The notes under the pieces: model-generated
Seen by the model: the letters and a program-made list of their open reading frames with translations, nothing else
What the model was told of the DNA's origin: nothing
The model's database searches: none
Origin: Ectopseudomonas chengduensis
GTDB lineage: Bacteria; Pseudomonadota; Gammaproteobacteria; Pseudomonadales; Pseudomonadaceae
DNA: 64,000 nucleotides
NCBI RefSeq assembly: GCF_900102635.1
Contig: NZ_FMZQ01000010.1
Coordinates: forward strand, 124,001 to 188,000
Direction of reading: 5' to 3'
Part shown: positions 18,355 to 28,198 of the stretch, piece after piece
Layout of the letters: each line of letters opens with the position of its first letter
Position numbering within the stretch: the stretch's first letter is position 1
Made by a program: the position numbers and the translations under genes

Positions 18355-20082
18355 TCACAGCTTCGGGGTCTCTCCCAACCAGCGCAATGCCTTTTCCCGC
18401 GCGTGCGGCAGATCCCGCGCATAAGCCAGTTCGCCCTCGCGGCTGCGCACGCCGGCGCGCCGTAGTTGCAGGCGTACCTGCGCGGTGGGGCCGCTGAGGA
18501 TCAGCGCCACACCCTGCTGGCGATAGTCGCGCAGCACATTGTCCAGCGCGGCGATGGCGGTCATGTCCAGCAGCGGCACGGCGCTGATATCGACGATCAC
18601 CACGCGCACCCCTGGGGTGAAGCGGCGCAGCACGCTCAGCGCCTTTTCCGCCGCGCCGAAGAACAGCGGGCCGCGAATGGCGTAAGCCAGCACGTGCTCG
18701 GGCAGGTCTTGCAGGGCCTGACGTTGCTGCCGGCTCAGCGCTGCGGTATCGGTCAGCTCGCTCATGCGCTTGATGAACAGTCCGGCTGCCAGCAGCAGGC
18801 CGACGCCCACGGCCAGCACCATGTCGAACAGCACCGTCAGCAACAGGCAGGTCAGCAGCACCAGCACATCGCCACGTGGGGCGATGCGCAGGGTGTGGGC
18901 GACGTGATGAGGTTCGCTCATGTTCCACGCCACCATCAGCAGTAGCGCCGCCAGCGCCGCCATCGGCAGGTAGCTGAACAGCGGCGCGAGCAGCAGAATC
19001 GCTGCCAGCACCACGCCGGCGTGAACCAGTGCCGCCATCGGCGAAAAGGCCCCGGCACGCACGTTGGCTGCCGTGCGGGCGATGGCGGCGGTGGCGGTGA
19101 TGCCGCCAAAGAACGGCGCGGCCAGATTGCCCAGGCCCTGGCCGATCAATTCGGCGTTGGGATCGTGCTTGCTGCCGGTCATGCCGTCGGCCACCACGGC
19201 GCACAGCAGTGACTCGATGGCGCCCAGCATGGCGATGGCGAATGCCGGGGCCAGCAGTTGGCGGATCAGTTCGAACGACAGCACCAGCGGCTGGCCGTCA
19301 GCACCTGGCAGGTTCCAGGGCAGGGCCAGGTCCGGCAGGAAGGGTGGGATGCCGGGATGCTCGATGCCGTCGAGTGAGTAGCTGAAGCGCTCGCCCAGTG
19401 TCGCCACGGGTAGCCCCATGCGTTCCAGTGCGAGGGCGAGCAGTGCGCCAACCGCCAGGGCGACCAGGTGGGCGGGGACTTTCGGTGCCAGGCGCGGCCA
19501 GATCAGCAGTGTTGCCAGGCACGCCGCGCCCACCAGGCTGTCGCCAGGCTGCAGGCTGGGGAGGGCGCGCAGCAGAAGATTCACCTGTTCCAGCAGATGT
19601 TGAGGCGCGCCCGCCAGGTGCAGGCCGAACAGGTCCTTGATCTGCAGGACGGCGATGACGATACCGATGCCGGCGGTAAAGCCCAATGTCACCGGGTAGG
19701 GTACGAATTCGATCAGACGCCCGGCGCGCAGCAGCCCCAGGATGATCAGGATCACGCCAGCCATCAGTGTGCACAGCAGCAAGCCGCCGAGGCCGTACTG
19801 CTGGGTGATCGGCAGCAGAATCACCACGAAGGCGGCGGTGGGGCCGGAAATATTGAAGCGCGAGCCGCCGCACAGGGCGATCAGCGGTGCGGCGATCAGC
19901 ACGGTGTAGAGCCCATGCTGCGGCGCCACACCCACGGCGATGGCCAGCGCCATGGCCAGCGGAATGGCGATGATGCCCACCGTCAGGCCGGCGCTCAGGT
20001 CGCCGCGCAGGGCCTTCCAGGAGTAGCCGGCGCGCAGCGTCTGGCGCCAGGCGGCGAACAGCGGTAACGATGGACGTGACAT
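18355..20082 (-). CDS. SulP family anion transporter with STAS domain
   Basis: A 575-residue inner-membrane transporter of the SLC26/SulP family. The first 430 residues hold the membrane core, with the conserved start GDLSAGLTVGIIAIPLAMA and the segment GLYTVLIAAPLIALCGGS; residues 445-560 form the cytoplasmic STAS domain (VVIVDISAVPLLDMTAIAAL). The substrate cannot be read from sequence: sulfate, bicarbonate and dicarboxylates such as succinate (DauA) are all known in the family. No carbonic anhydrase or sulfur gene lies next to it. The start [13 protein letters not shown] is the first in frame. Confidence 0.9.
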   Translation of the reverse strand: MSRPSLPLFAAWRQTLRAGYSWKALRGDLSAGLTVGIIAIPLAMALAIAVGVAPQHGLYTVLIAAPLIALCGGSRFNISGPTAAFVVILLPITQQYGLGGLLLCTLMAGVILIILGLLRAGRLIEFVPYPVTLGFTAGIGIVIAVLQIKDLFGLHLAGAPQHLLEQVNLLLRALPSLQPGDSLVGAACLATLLIWPRLAPKVPAHLVALAVGALLALALERMGLPVATLGERFSYSLDGIEHPGIPPFLPDLALPWNLPGADGQPLVLSFELIRQLLAPAFAIAMLGAIESLLCAVVADGMTGSKHDPNAELIGQGLGNLAAPFFGGITATAAIARTAANVRAGAFSPMAALVHAGVVLAAILLLAPLFSYLPMAALAALLLMVAWNMSEPHHVAHTLRIAPRGDVLVLLTCLLLTVLFDMVLAVGVGLLLAAGLFIKRMSELTDTAALSRQQRQALQDLPEHVLAYAIRGPLFFGAAEKALSVLRRFTPGVRVVIVDISAVPLLDMTAIAALDNVLRDYRQQGVALILSGPTAQVRLQLRRAGVRSREGELAYARDLPHAREKALRWLGETPKL

Positions 20083-20254
20083 GCTGGCTTCCTAATGGCT
20101 TGGCGCATTATAGGAGCCAGTTCACTGGGCGCGGCATGACCTAGGTCGGCTGTCGTGTCGATTGTTCGCGTGTTAGCCTGCCCGGCTACGCGTTGAGCCG
20201 CGCGCGGCGCGGCGGTACACTGCCGGCCCTCTGTAATGCTGGCGGGAGCGGGCG

Positions 20255-20542
20255 ATGCGTAAAGACAAGAAGCAGGTGATTGGCGAAGAAATCAGCGATG
20301 ACTCGATCAAGCTGTTCCTTGCGGTGGAACCAGCGGACGCCACACCGCCTTCGCTGCACAAGCTGGTCAAGGCTTATCGCGGTCTGCGTATCGATGATTT
20401 CGAGCGCTTTGTGGGTTTCTTCGTTGCTGCAGGCTACGACCTCTCGGCGACCGATGCGCAGGGCAATGATTTCATCGCGCTGATTCAGGATCAGCGCAAT
20501 GCCGGGCCCTACATCGAAGTGATCAAGGCTGCTCGCGGCTGA
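20255..20542 (+). CDS. PA4642-family conserved hypothetical protein
   Basis: A 95-residue soluble protein, MRKDKKQVIGEEISDDSIKL at its start and GPYIEVIKAARG at its end. I recognise it as the family named after P. aeruginosa PA4642, restricted to pseudomonads and relatives, with no known function. The sequence suggests a compact helical fold and has no signal peptide or membrane segment. GGGAGC lies eight bases upstream of the ATG. A clear terminator follows, so it is its own transcription unit. In P. aeruginosa the family member also lies near hpt and upp, as I recall. Confidence 0.85.
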   Translation: MRKDKKQVIGEEISDDSIKLFLAVEPADATPPSLHKLVKAYRGLRIDDFERFVGFFVAAGYDLSATDAQGNDFIALIQDQRNAGPYIEVIKAARG

Positions 20543-20559
20543 TCTTCGCTGTTTTCGAG

Positions 20560-20596
20560 AAATGCCCGCACTTCGCAAGGAGGCGGGCATTTTTTA
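20560..20596 (+). terminator. Rho-independent terminator after the PA4642-family gene
   Basis: ATGCCCGC / GCGGGCAT stem with a 12-base loop and a six-base T run. Confidence 0.85.
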
Positions 20597-20679
20597 TGGG
20601 TGCACGGCTGCGGACTTGAATTTAGGGCAATAAAAAAGGCTATGTCTGCGCTAAGTGTTGGGAGTGGGTGCAAAGGCCC

Positions 20680-20735
20680 GTAGGGTGGGCTTTAGCCCAC
20701 CAACGGTGGTTGGCGTGGGCTAAAGCCCACCCTAC
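20680..20735. repeat. REP-like palindrome, GTAGGGTGGGCTTTAGCCCACC family
   Basis: Arms GTAGGGTGGGCTTTAGCCCACC and GTGGGCTAAAGCCCACCCTAC around a 13-base loop. This is the only copy in the window. Confidence 0.85.
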
Positions 20736-20789
20736 AAGGCTCCCGGCCTTCCTTGGAACCCTAGCAACAGTTAACAGGGACATAGCCAT

Positions 20790-20817
20790 AAAAAACCGGC
20801 CTCCAGGGCCGGTTTTT
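20790..20817 (-). terminator. Terminator of rpsT
   Basis: AAAAAACCGGCC TCCAG GGCCGGTTTTT. On the minus strand it ends in a T/A-rich run 17 bases after the rpsT stop. Confidence 0.9.
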
Positions 20818-20833
20818 CAAGAACCTGTCGCGA

Positions 20834-21112
20834 TTAGGCGGCAGCAGCTTCGCCCAGCGCCTTGATGTGCGCGTTCAGGCGGCTCTTGTGACGAGCGGCT
20901 TTGTTCTTGTGGATGATGCCTTTGTCAGCCATGCGGTCGATGACCGGAACGGCTGCAGTGTAAGCGGTTTTGGCAAGCTCGAGATCTTTGGCAGCAATAG
21001 CCTTGACTACGTTCTTGATGTAGGTACGAACCATCGAGCGCAGGCTGGCGTTATGGCTACGGCGCTTCTCAGCCTGTTTGGCGCGTTTTTTGGCAGAAGG
21101 TGAGTTGGCCAC
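20834..21112 (-). CDS. rpsT: 30S ribosomal protein S20
   Basis: A 92-residue basic protein that binds 16S rRNA at the base of the small subunit. It reads [20 protein letters not shown] at the start and [17 protein letters not shown] near the end, both diagnostic. The start is a GTG at 21112, giving (M)ANSPSAKK as in other pseudomonads, with GAGGAG seven bases upstream; an in-frame TTG two codons earlier would overlap the ribosome site. The non-ATG start fits the known poor initiation of S20, which allows translational autoregulation. It is divergent from murJ. Confidence 0.97.
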   Translation of the reverse strand: MANSPSAKKRAKQAEKRRSHNASLRSMVRTYIKNVVKAIAAKDLELAKTAYTAAVPVIDRMADKGIIHKNKAARHKSRLNAHIKALGEAAAA

Positions 21113-21303
21113 CGTCAAGCTCCTCGAAAACTGGGGGGTTACGACAAATAAGGCCGCGAATCATGCCGATCCATCTGCCTGCTGTCAAGTCTGATGACGC
21201 TTTCCTGTGCTGGCCTGACCAGTGGTGGCTCGCTACACTCGACGCCTTCGTTGGGCGGCGGATTGTCCGCTACTGCACCTTTTTATGGAAGTCGAAATAC
21301 CCC

Positions 21304-22845
21304 ATGAATCTGCTCAAGTCCCTGGCTGCCGTCAGTTCACTGACCATGGTGTCACGCGTGCTGGGGTTCGTGCGCGACACCATCATTGCCCGTACCTTCG
21401 GGGCCGGGGTGGCGTCGGATGCCTTCGTGGTGGCCTTCAAACTGCCCAACCTGCTGCGCCGTATTTTTGCCGAAGGGGCGTTCTCGCAGGCCTTCGTGCC
21501 GATCCTGGCCGAGTACAAGATGCAGCAGGGCGAGGAGGCCACACGTACTTTCGTTGCCTACGTCTCAGGTTTGCTGACCCTGGTGCTGGCGCTGGTCACG
21601 GCCATCGGCGTGCTCGCAGCGCCCTGGATCGTCTGGGCTACGGCACCGGGTTTTGCCGATGAGGCCGAGCGTTTCGAGCTGACCGTCGATCTGCTGCGGG
21701 TGACCTTTCCTTATATATTGCTGATCTCCCTGTCATCGCTGGCCGGGGCCGTGCTCAATACCTGGAACCGTTTTTCGGTGCCTGCGTTCGTGCCGACGCT
21801 GCTCAACGTCAGCATGATCGTTTTCGCGCTGTTTCTGACGCCCTATTTCGACCCGCCAATCATGGCGCTGGGCTGGGCGGTGCTGGTCGGCGGGCTGGCA
21901 CAGTTGCTCTGGCAACTGCCGCACCTTAAAAAGATCGGCATGCTGGTGCTGCCGCGCCTGAGTTTCGGTGATCTGGGCGTCTGGCGCGTGCTCAAGCAGA
22001 TGGGGCCGGCGATCTTCGGCGTCTCGGTGAGTCAGATTTCGCTGATCATCAACACCATCTTCGCCTCCTTCCTGGTGGCCGGCTCGGTGTCCTGGATGTA
22101 TTACGCCGACCGCCTGATGGAGCTGCCCTCGGGCGTGCTGGGCGTGGCACTGGGGACCATCCTGCTGCCGGCGCTATCGAAAACCTATGCGAGCAAGAAT
22201 CGCGACGAGTACCGCCGCCTGCTCGATTGGGGGCTGCGTTTGTGCTTTCTGCTGGTGCTGCCCTGCACCCTGGCGCTGGCGATTCTCGCCGAGCCGCTGG
22301 TGGTGTCGCTGTTCCAGTACGGCAAGTTCGGTGCAGAGGACGCGCTGATGACCCAGCGGGCACTGGTGGCTTATTCGGTCGGCCTGCTGGCGTTGATTCT
22401 GATCAAGATCCTCGCGCCCGGCTTCTATGCCCAGCAGAACATCAAGACACCGGTACGCATTGCCATCGTCAGCCTGCTGGCGACCCAGGCGATGAACGCG
22501 CTGTTCGTGTTCGGCCTGGATATGGCGCACGTCGGCCTGGCGCTGGCGATCAGCCTGGCGGCCTGCCTGAATGCCGGCTTGCTGTACTGGCAGCTGCGTC
22601 GTGCCGATATCTTCCAGCCGCTGCCGGGCTGGGGGCTGTTTCTGCTCAAGCTGGTGGTCGCGGTGGCGGTGATGGTCGCTGTGTTACTGGGGCTGCTGCA
22701 GGTCATGCCAGCCTGGGCGGAAGGGGAAATGCTCGTGCGCCTGTTGCGTCTCGGCGCGCTGGTGGCCGCTGGGCTGGTTGCTTACTTCGGCATGCTGCTC
22801 ATATTGGGCTTCCGTCCGCGCGATTTTGCCCGGCGGGCCTTGTAG
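21304..22845 (+). CDS. murJ: Lipid II flippase MurJ
   Basis: MurJ (MviN) moves lipid-linked peptidoglycan precursors across the inner membrane. The 513-residue protein has about 14 membrane segments. It starts [20 protein letters not shown], with the conserved [15 protein letters not shown] containing the cavity arginine, and continues with [18 protein letters not shown]. The start at ATG 21304 is the conserved one; the open frame extends upstream through the rpsT promoter region without support. The order rpsT (divergent)-murJ-ribF-ileS is the common pseudomonad order. Confidence 0.96.
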   Translation: MNLLKSLAAVSSLTMVSRVLGFVRDTIIARTFGAGVASDAFVVAFKLPNLLRRIFAEGAFSQAFVPILAEYKMQQGEEATRTFVAYVSGLLTLVLALVTAIGVLAAPWIVWATAPGFADEAERFELTVDLLRVTFPYILLISLSSLAGAVLNTWNRFSVPAFVPTLLNVSMIVFALFLTPYFDPPIMALGWAVLVGGLAQLLWQLPHLKKIGMLVLPRLSFGDLGVWRVLKQMGPAIFGVSVSQISLIINTIFASFLVAGSVSWMYYADRLMELPSGVLGVALGTILLPALSKTYASKNRDEYRRLLDWGLRLCFLLVLPCTLALAILAEPLVVSLFQYGKFGAEDALMTQRALVAYSVGLLALILIKILAPGFYAQQNIKTPVRIAIVSLLATQAMNALFVFGLDMAHVGLALAISLAACLNAGLLYWQLRRADIFQPLPGWGLFLLKLVVAVAVMVAVLLGLLQVMPAWAEGEMLVRLLRLGALVAAGLVAYFGMLLILGFRPRDFARRAL

Positions 22846-22867
22846 CGGTTTCACGTATCGCGATGCC

Positions 22868-22896
22868 TGTTGTGCATGGCCTGCTGTGCGTATAAT
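22868..22896 (+). promoter_or_regulatory. Candidate promoter for the ribF-ileS-lspA operon
   Basis: A perfect TATAAT (22891-22896) lies 28 bases before the ribF ATG, with a weak -35-like TGTTGT 17 bases upstream. The sequence lies just after the murJ stop. Confidence 0.5.
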
Positions 22897-22924
22897 CGGC
22901 CACTTTGTGAACAAGAAGCGTGCT

Positions 22925-23875
22925 ATGCAGCTGGTTCGAGGTCTTCATAACCTGCAGCCCCAGGCGCGGGGCTGTGTGGTCACCATCGGTAATTTCGACG
23001 GCGTTCATCGTGGGCACCAGGCCATCCTGGCGCGCTTGCGCGAGCGTGCCGCGGAATTGGCCGTGCCCAGTTGCGTGGTGATTTTCGAGCCGCAGCCGCG
23101 TGAGTTCTTCGGTCCGGACACTGCTCCGGCGCGCCTCACCCGCCTGCGCGACAAGCTCGCCCTGCTGGCCGCCGAAGGCGTCGACATGGTGCTGTGCCTG
23201 GCCTTCAACCGCCGCTTGCGCGAGTTGTCGGCCGCCGAGTTCGTCCAGCGTGTGCTGGTCGACGGCCTGGGGGTGAAGGATCTGGAGATCGGCGACGATT
23301 TCCGCTTCGGCTGCGACCGTGCCGGGGATTTCGAATTTCTCAAGGCCGCCGGCCAGCGTTACGGCTTCAGCGTCGACGCCTCGACCACCGTCGAAGTGCT
23401 CGGCGGCCGGGTCAGCAGCACACGCGTGCGCCAGGCGCTGGCCGATGGCGATTTCGAACTGGCTGAAGCCTTGCTCGGCCGGCCGTTTCGCATCGCCGGG
23501 CGCGTCCTGCACGGGCAGAAGCTCGGCCGCCAGCTCGATGCGCCGACAGCCAATATCCAGCTCAAGCGGCGCAAGGTGCCGCTGACCGGGGTCTATCTGG
23601 TGAGCTGTGACATCGATGGCGTGATTCAACCGGGCGTCGCCAATATCGGCGTGCGCCCCAGTGTTGCCGGTGACGGCAGCGCCCATCTGGAAGTGCATCT
23701 TCTGGATTTTGCCGGCGATCTGTATGGCCGGCGTCTCTCGGTGGCTTTCCACCACAAGCTGCGTGATGAGCAGCGTTTCGCCTCGCTGGAGGCCTTGAAG
23801 GCGGCGATTGCCGCCGATATCGCCGCTGCCCGTGATTATTGGCAGAGCCACCCGCTGATGAAGAGCCCGAAATGA
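22925..23875 (+). CDS. ribF: Bifunctional riboflavin kinase / FAD synthetase
   Basis: Makes FMN and then FAD from riboflavin. 316 residues. The N-terminal adenylyltransferase domain has [13 protein letters not shown] (the HxGH-like nucleotide site) and [14 protein letters not shown]. The C-terminal kinase domain shows [20 protein letters not shown]. The start ATG 22925 ([10 protein letters not shown]) is conserved. The stop overlaps the ileS start (ATGA), as is usual for this operon in gamma-proteobacteria. Confidence 0.96.
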   Translation: MQLVRGLHNLQPQARGCVVTIGNFDGVHRGHQAILARLRERAAELAVPSCVVIFEPQPREFFGPDTAPARLTRLRDKLALLAAEGVDMVLCLAFNRRLRELSAAEFVQRVLVDGLGVKDLEIGDDFRFGCDRAGDFEFLKAAGQRYGFSVDASTTVEVLGGRVSSTRVRQALADGDFELAEALLGRPFRIAGRVLHGQKLGRQLDAPTANIQLKRRKVPLTGVYLVSCDIDGVIQPGVANIGVRPSVAGDGSAHLEVHLLDFAGDLYGRRLSVAFHHKLRDEQRFASLEALKAAIAADIAAARDYWQSHPLMKSPK

Positions 23876-26703
23876 CCGACTACAAAGCTACGCTGAACCT
23901 GCCCGATACCCAGTTCCCGATGAAGGCCGGCCTGCCGCAACGCGAGCCGCAGACCCTGCAGCGCTGGAACGAGATTGGCCTGTATAGCAAGCTGCGCAAG
24001 ATTGGCGAAAATCGGCCGAAGTTCGTCCTGCACGACGGCCCGCCCTATGCCAACGGCAGCATCCACATCGGTCATGCGGTGAACAAGATCCTCAAGGACA
24101 TCATCACCCGCTCCAAGACCCTGGCCGGTTTCGACGCGCCTTATGTGCCGGGTTGGGACTGCCACGGCCTGCCGATCGAGCACAAGGTCGAAACCACCTT
24201 CGGTAAGAACCAGCCGGCCGACCTGACCCGCGAGCGCTGCCGCACCTATGCCGGCGAGCAGATCGAAGGGCAGAAGGCCGACTTCATCCGCCTCGGTGTG
24301 CTCGGCGACTGGGACAATCCGTACAAGACCATGGACTTTGCCAACGAGGCCGGCGAGATCCGCGCCCTGGCCGAGATGGTCAGGCAGGGCTTCGTGTTCA
24401 AGGGGCTGAAACCGGTGAACTGGTGCTTCGACTGCGGCTCGGCCCTGGCCGAGGCCGAGGTGGAATACCAAGACAAGAAGTCCGATGCCATCGACGTTGC
24501 CTTCCCCATCGAAGACGCGGGCAAATTAGCCGCCGCCTTCGGCCTCAGCGAGCTGAGCAAGCCGACCGCCATCGTCATCTGGACCACCACGCCCTGGACC
24601 ATCCCGGCCAACCAGGCGCTCAACGTCCACCCGGAATTCACCTACGCGCTGGTCGATACCGGCGAGCGCGTCCTGCTGCTGGCCGAGGAGCTGGTCGAGT
24701 CCTGCCTGCAGCGCTACGGCCTGCAAGGTCAGGTGATCGCTACCGCCCCCGGCGCGGCGCTGGAGCTGATCCGTTTCCGTCATCCGTTCTACGAGCGTTT
24801 CTCGCCGGTGTACCTGGCCGAATACGTCGAGCTGGGCGCCGGTACCGGTATCGTCCACTCGGCGCCGGCTTATGGTGAGGACGACTTCCGCACCTGCAAA
24901 GCCTACGGCATGAGCAACGACGACATTCTCAGCCCGGTGCAGAGCAATGGCGTCTACACCCCGGACCTGCCGTTCTTCGGTGGCCAGTTCATCTGGAAGG
25001 CCAACCCGGCCATCGTCGAGAAGCTGGCCGAAGTCGGCGCGCTGCTCAAGCACCAGCCGATCCAGCACAGCTACATGCATTGCTGGCGCCACAAGACGCC
25101 GCTGATCTACCGCGCTACCGCGCAGTGGTTCGTCGGTATGGACACTCAGCCCAAGCAGGGCGCTCCCCTGCGTGAGCGCGCGCTGGCCGCCATCGAGCAG
25201 ACCCAGTTCGTCCCGGCCTGGGGTCAGGCGCGCCTGCACAGCATGATCGCCGGTCGTCCCGACTGGTGCATCTCGCGTCAGCGCAACTGGGGTGTACCGA
25301 TCCCATTCTTCCTGCACAAGGCCACCGGCGAGTTGCACCCGCGCACCGTCGAGCTGATGGAAGAAGTCGCCAAGCGCGTCGAGCAAGAGGGCATCGAAGC
25401 TTGGTTCAAGCTCGACGCTGCCGAGCTGCTCGGCGCTGAAGCGGCTGACTACGACAAGATCAACGACACCCTCGATGTGTGGTTCGACTCCGGCACCACT
25501 CACTGGCATGTGCTGCGCGGCTCGCATGACATGGGCCACACCACCGGCCCGCGCGCCGACCTGTACCTGGAAGGCTCGGACCAGCACCGCGGCTGGTTCC
25601 ATTCGTCCCTGCTGACCGGCAGTGCTATCGATGGTCACGCGCCGTACAAGGCGCTGCTGACCCACGGCTTCGTGGTCGACGAGAACGGCCGCAAGATGTC
25701 CAAGTCGCTGGGTAACGTGGTTGCGCCGCAGGAGGTCAACGACAGCCTGGGCGCCGACATCATGCGCCTGTGGGTCGCGTCCACCGACTATTCCGGCGAG
25801 ATGGCCGTGTCCAAGGTGATCCTGCAGCGCAGCGCCGATGCCTACCGCCGCATCCGCAACACCGCGCGCTTCATGCTGGCCAACCTCAATGGCTTCGATC
25901 CGGCCAAGGACCTGCTGCAGCCCGAGCAGATGCTCGACCTCGATCGCTGGGCCGTCGACGCCGCCCTGCGCCTGCAGGAAGAGATCATCGAGGCCTACGC
26001 CGATTACCGCTTCTGGAACGTCTACTCCAAGGTGCATAACTTCTGCGTGCAGGAGCTGGGCGGCTTCTACCTGGACATCATCAAGGACCGCCAGTACACC
26101 ACCGCCGCCGACAGCGTGGCGCGTCGCTCCTGCCAGAGCGCGCTGTTCCACATCAGCGAGGCGCTGGTGCGCTGGATCGCGCCGATCCTGGCCTTCACCG
26201 CCGAGGAAATCTGGCAGTTCCTGCCGGGCGAACGCAACGAGTCCGTCATGCTCAATACTTGGTACGCCGGCCTGCAGCGCCTGCCGGAAGGCTTCGAGCT
26301 GGATCGCGCTTATTGGGATCGCGTCATGGAGGTCAAGGCCGCGGTCAACAAGGAGCTGGAGAACCTGCGCACGGCCAAGGCCATCGGTGCCAGCCTGCAG
26401 GCTGAAGTGACCCTGTTCTGTGACGACGCCAAGCAGGCCGATCTGGCTAAGCTCGGCGACGAGCTGCGCTTTGCCCTGATCACCTCGGCGGCGCAGACCG
26501 CGCCGCTGGCCGATGCGCCGGCCGATGCGGTGGTGACCGAGGTCGAGGGCCTGAAGCTGAAGATCCTCAAATCCGCCCACGCCAAGTGCGGCCGTTGCTG
26601 GCACTTCCGCGCTGATGTCGGCAGTCATGCCGCGCATCCGGAGCTGTGCGGTCGTTGCGTGAGCAACATCGAAGGCGAGGGGGAGGTGCGCAAGCATGCC
26701 TGA
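23872..26703 (+). CDS. ileS: Isoleucyl-tRNA synthetase
   Basis: A 943-residue class I synthetase. The HIGH motif is at residues 65-68 ([13 protein letters not shown]) and KMSKS at 608-612 ([11 protein letters not shown]). The editing domain lies between them ([13 protein letters not shown]). The C-terminus carries two CxxC zinc motifs (CGRCWHF and CGRCVSNI), the bacterial IleS1 type that is sensitive to mupirocin. The start overlaps the ribF stop and the end overlaps lspA by eight bases, so it lies in a tight operon. Confidence 0.98.
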   Translation: MTDYKATLNLPDTQFPMKAGLPQREPQTLQRWNEIGLYSKLRKIGENRPKFVLHDGPPYANGSIHIGHAVNKILKDIITRSKTLAGFDAPYVPGWDCHGLPIEHKVETTFGKNQPADLTRERCRTYAGEQIEGQKADFIRLGVLGDWDNPYKTMDFANEAGEIRALAEMVRQGFVFKGLKPVNWCFDCGSALAEAEVEYQDKKSDAIDVAFPIEDAGKLAAAFGLSELSKPTAIVIWTTTPWTIPANQALNVHPEFTYALVDTGERVLLLAEELVESCLQRYGLQGQVIATAPGAALELIRFRHPFYERFSPVYLAEYVELGAGTGIVHSAPAYGEDDFRTCKAYGMSNDDILSPVQSNGVYTPDLPFFGGQFIWKANPAIVEKLAEVGALLKHQPIQHSYMHCWRHKTPLIYRATAQWFVGMDTQPKQGAPLRERALAAIEQTQFVPAWGQARLHSMIAGRPDWCISRQRNWGVPIPFFLHKATGELHPRTVELMEEVAKRVEQEGIEAWFKLDAAELLGAEAADYDKINDTLDVWFDSGTTHWHVLRGSHDMGHTTGPRADLYLEGSDQHRGWFHSSLLTGSAIDGHAPYKALLTHGFVVDENGRKMSKSLGNVVAPQEVNDSLGADIMRLWVASTDYSGEMAVSKVILQRSADAYRRIRNTARFMLANLNGFDPAKDLLQPEQMLDLDRWAVDAALRLQEEIIEAYADYRFWNVYSKVHNFCVQELGGFYLDIIKDRQYTTAADSVARRSCQSALFHISEALVRWIAPILAFTAEEIWQFLPGERNESVMLNTWYAGLQRLPEGFELDRAYWDRVMEVKAAVNKELENLRTAKAIGASLQAEVTLFCDDAKQADLAKLGDELRFALITSAAQTAPLADAPADAVVTEVEGLKLKILKSAHAKCGRCWHFRADVGSHAAHPELCGRCVSNIEGEGEVRKHA

Positions 26704-27205
26704 GTCTTCGCGTTTCGGGCATCTGCCCTGGCTGCTGCTTAGCGTGCTGATTCTGGTCGCCGACCGCGTGACCAAGGACATCTTCGAGGGCACGCTGAGC
26801 ATGTATCAGCGCATCGAAGTGATTCCTGGCTACTTCGACTGGACCCTGGCCTACAACACTGGCGCGGCCTTCAGCTTCCTGGCTGATGCCGCCGGCTGGC
26901 AGCGCTGGTTCTTTGCCGCTATCGCCATCGTCGTCAGCGTCGTGCTGGTAGTCTGGCTCAAGCGCCTCAAGCGTCACGAAACCCTGCTGGCCGTGGCGCT
27001 GGCCATGGTGCTGGGCGGCGCGTTGGGTAACCTGTATGACCGCGTGGTGCTCGGCCATGTGGTCGACTTCATTCTGGTGCACTGGCAGAGCCGATGGTTC
27101 TTCCCGGCGTTCAATCTGGCCGACACCTTCATCACCATCGGCGCCATCCTGCTGGCGCTGGATATGTTCAAGAGCGACAAGTCCGCGAAGGAGGATGCGC
27201 AATGA
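26696..27205 (+). CDS. lspA: Lipoprotein signal peptidase (signal peptidase II)
   Basis: An inner-membrane aspartyl protease that removes the signal peptide from prolipoproteins after lipid attachment. 169 residues with four membrane helices. The catalytic pair is Asp124 (VVDFILVHW) and Asp143 (FNLADTFI); the conserved YNTGAAFSF (53-61) and GNLYDRV (111-117) are present. It overlaps ileS and fkpB and is therefore translationally coupled. BamD, further along the window, carries a lipobox that such an enzyme would process. Confidence 0.97.
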   Translation: MPESSRFGHLPWLLLSVLILVADRVTKDIFEGTLSMYQRIEVIPGYFDWTLAYNTGAAFSFLADAAGWQRWFFAAIAIVVSVVLVVWLKRLKRHETLLAVALAMVLGGALGNLYDRVVLGHVVDFILVHWQSRWFFPAFNLADTFITIGAILLALDMFKSDKSAKEDAQ

Positions 27206-27648
27206 CAGACGTACGCATCGGTCCGGACAGGGAAGTGACCCTGCATTTCGCCCTCAAGCTGGAAAACGGCGATGTGGTCGACAGTACCTTCGACAAGCAA
27301 CCGGCAACCTTCAAGGTCGGCGACGGCAACCTGCTGCCTGGTTTCGAGCAGGCGCTGTACGGCTTCAAGGCCGGCGACAAGCGCTGCGTGCAGGTACAGC
27401 CGGAGCAGGGCTTCGGCCAGCCCAACCCGCAGAACGTGCAGATCATGCCGCGCAGCCAGTTCGACGGCATGGAGCTTTCCGAAGGCCTGCTGGTGATCTT
27501 CAACGATGCCGCCAATACCGAGCTGCCAGGCGTGGTCAAGGCGTTCGATGACAAGCAGGTGACCATCGACTTCAACCACCCGCTGGCCGGCAAGGTGCTG
27601 CAATTCGATGTGGAAATCATCGAGGTCAAGGCGCTGGATGCGGTGTAG
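27202..27648 (+). CDS. fkpB: FKBP-type peptidyl-prolyl isomerase, SlyD/FkpB-like
   Basis: A 148-residue cytoplasmic FKBP-type prolyl isomerase and chaperone with an insert-in-flap domain. The text LKLENGDVVDSTFD, then LLPGFEQALYGFKAGDKR, and FNHPLAGKVLQFDVEI is typical of the SlpA/FkpB family that follows lspA in many gamma-proteobacteria. The start overlaps the lspA stop (ATGA). In the pseudomonads I recall, ispH follows directly; here a toxin-antitoxin pair intervenes. Confidence 0.95.
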   Translation: MTDVRIGPDREVTLHFALKLENGDVVDSTFDKQPATFKVGDGNLLPGFEQALYGFKAGDKRCVQVQPEQGFGQPNPQNVQIMPRSQFDGMELSEGLLVIFNDAANTELPGVVKAFDDKQVTIDFNHPLAGKVLQFDVEIIEVKALDAV

Positions 27649-27677
27649 ACTGAACCTCTAACACGGAGGCCGCCCTT

Positions 27678-27872
27678 ATGAGTGTGCAACTTTCCCCCAT
27701 CGTGTCGGAGTTCGAGACGCAGGAGCAGGCGGATAGTCATGATCGCTGGTTTCGCCGCAAGGTAAAGGAGTCTTTGGATGACTCGCGTCCTGGTGTTCCG
27801 CATGACCAAGTGATGGCAGAAATGGAAGCCATCATTGTTCAGGCTGAAGCTCGGCAGCGAGGCCGTGGCTGA
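27678..27872 (+). CDS. PaaA2-like antitoxin
   Basis: A 64-residue acidic/charged protein with the pattern LSPIVSEFETQEQADSHDRW, RRKVKESL and RPGVPHDQVMAEMEAI. This is close to what I remember of the E. coli O157 antitoxin PaaA2 and of proteins annotated as stability determinants. Such antitoxins are largely disordered helices that wrap around a ParE-type toxin and lack a DNA-binding domain. CGGAGG lies nine bases before the ATG. The stop overlaps the toxin start (TGATG). The PaaR-type regulator that goes with the E. coli system is absent here. Confidence 0.82.
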   Translation: MSVQLSPIVSEFETQEQADSHDRWFRRKVKESLDDSRPGVPHDQVMAEMEAIIVQAEARQRGRG

Positions 27873-28147
27873 TGTTGCCAATCATCTGGCGCGATAGCGC
27901 CAGAGCCGACTTGGCGGAAATCATCCGTTATATCGCTGATGAAGCCCCACAGGCTGCCAGGCAGCTTAAGAATTACCTTGAATCTGCCGTCTTGCCGTTG
28001 GCTGAACACCCCTATCTGTATCGTTCCGGTCGGGTTCCCGGCACTCGCGAGCTGGTCGCCCATCCCAACTATGTCTTGGTCTACAGGGTGGCGGCCGAGT
28101 GCATAGAAGTGGTCAGCGTCCTTCATTCTCGCCAAGAATATCCTTGA
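27872..28147 (+). CDS. ParE/RelE-family toxin
   Basis: A 91-residue protein of the ParE/RelE superfamily: IIWRDSARADLAEIIRYIAD at the start, LAEHPYLYRSGRVPGTRELV in the middle and YVLVYRVAAECIEVVSVLHS at the end. The pattern fits ParE2, partner of PaaA2. ParE toxins usually act on DNA gyrase; the target of this one is unknown. It overlaps its antitoxin gene and ends 51 bases before ispH. Together the two genes split the otherwise conserved fkpB-ispH neighbourhood. Confidence 0.88.
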   Translation: MLPIIWRDSARADLAEIIRYIADEAPQAARQLKNYLESAVLPLAEHPYLYRSGRVPGTRELVAHPNYVLVYRVAAECIEVVSVLHSRQEYP

Positions 28148-28198
28148 GCCTTTGAATCACTCTGCATTCAATGCGCGGTGTAAATCGAGACAATCAAC

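Noticed and set aside
24526..26802. A 758-codon open frame antisense to ileS
   Set aside because: It lies opposite a certain gene with synthetase motifs; long antisense frames are normal in high-GC DNA, and its translation is low-complexity without motifs.
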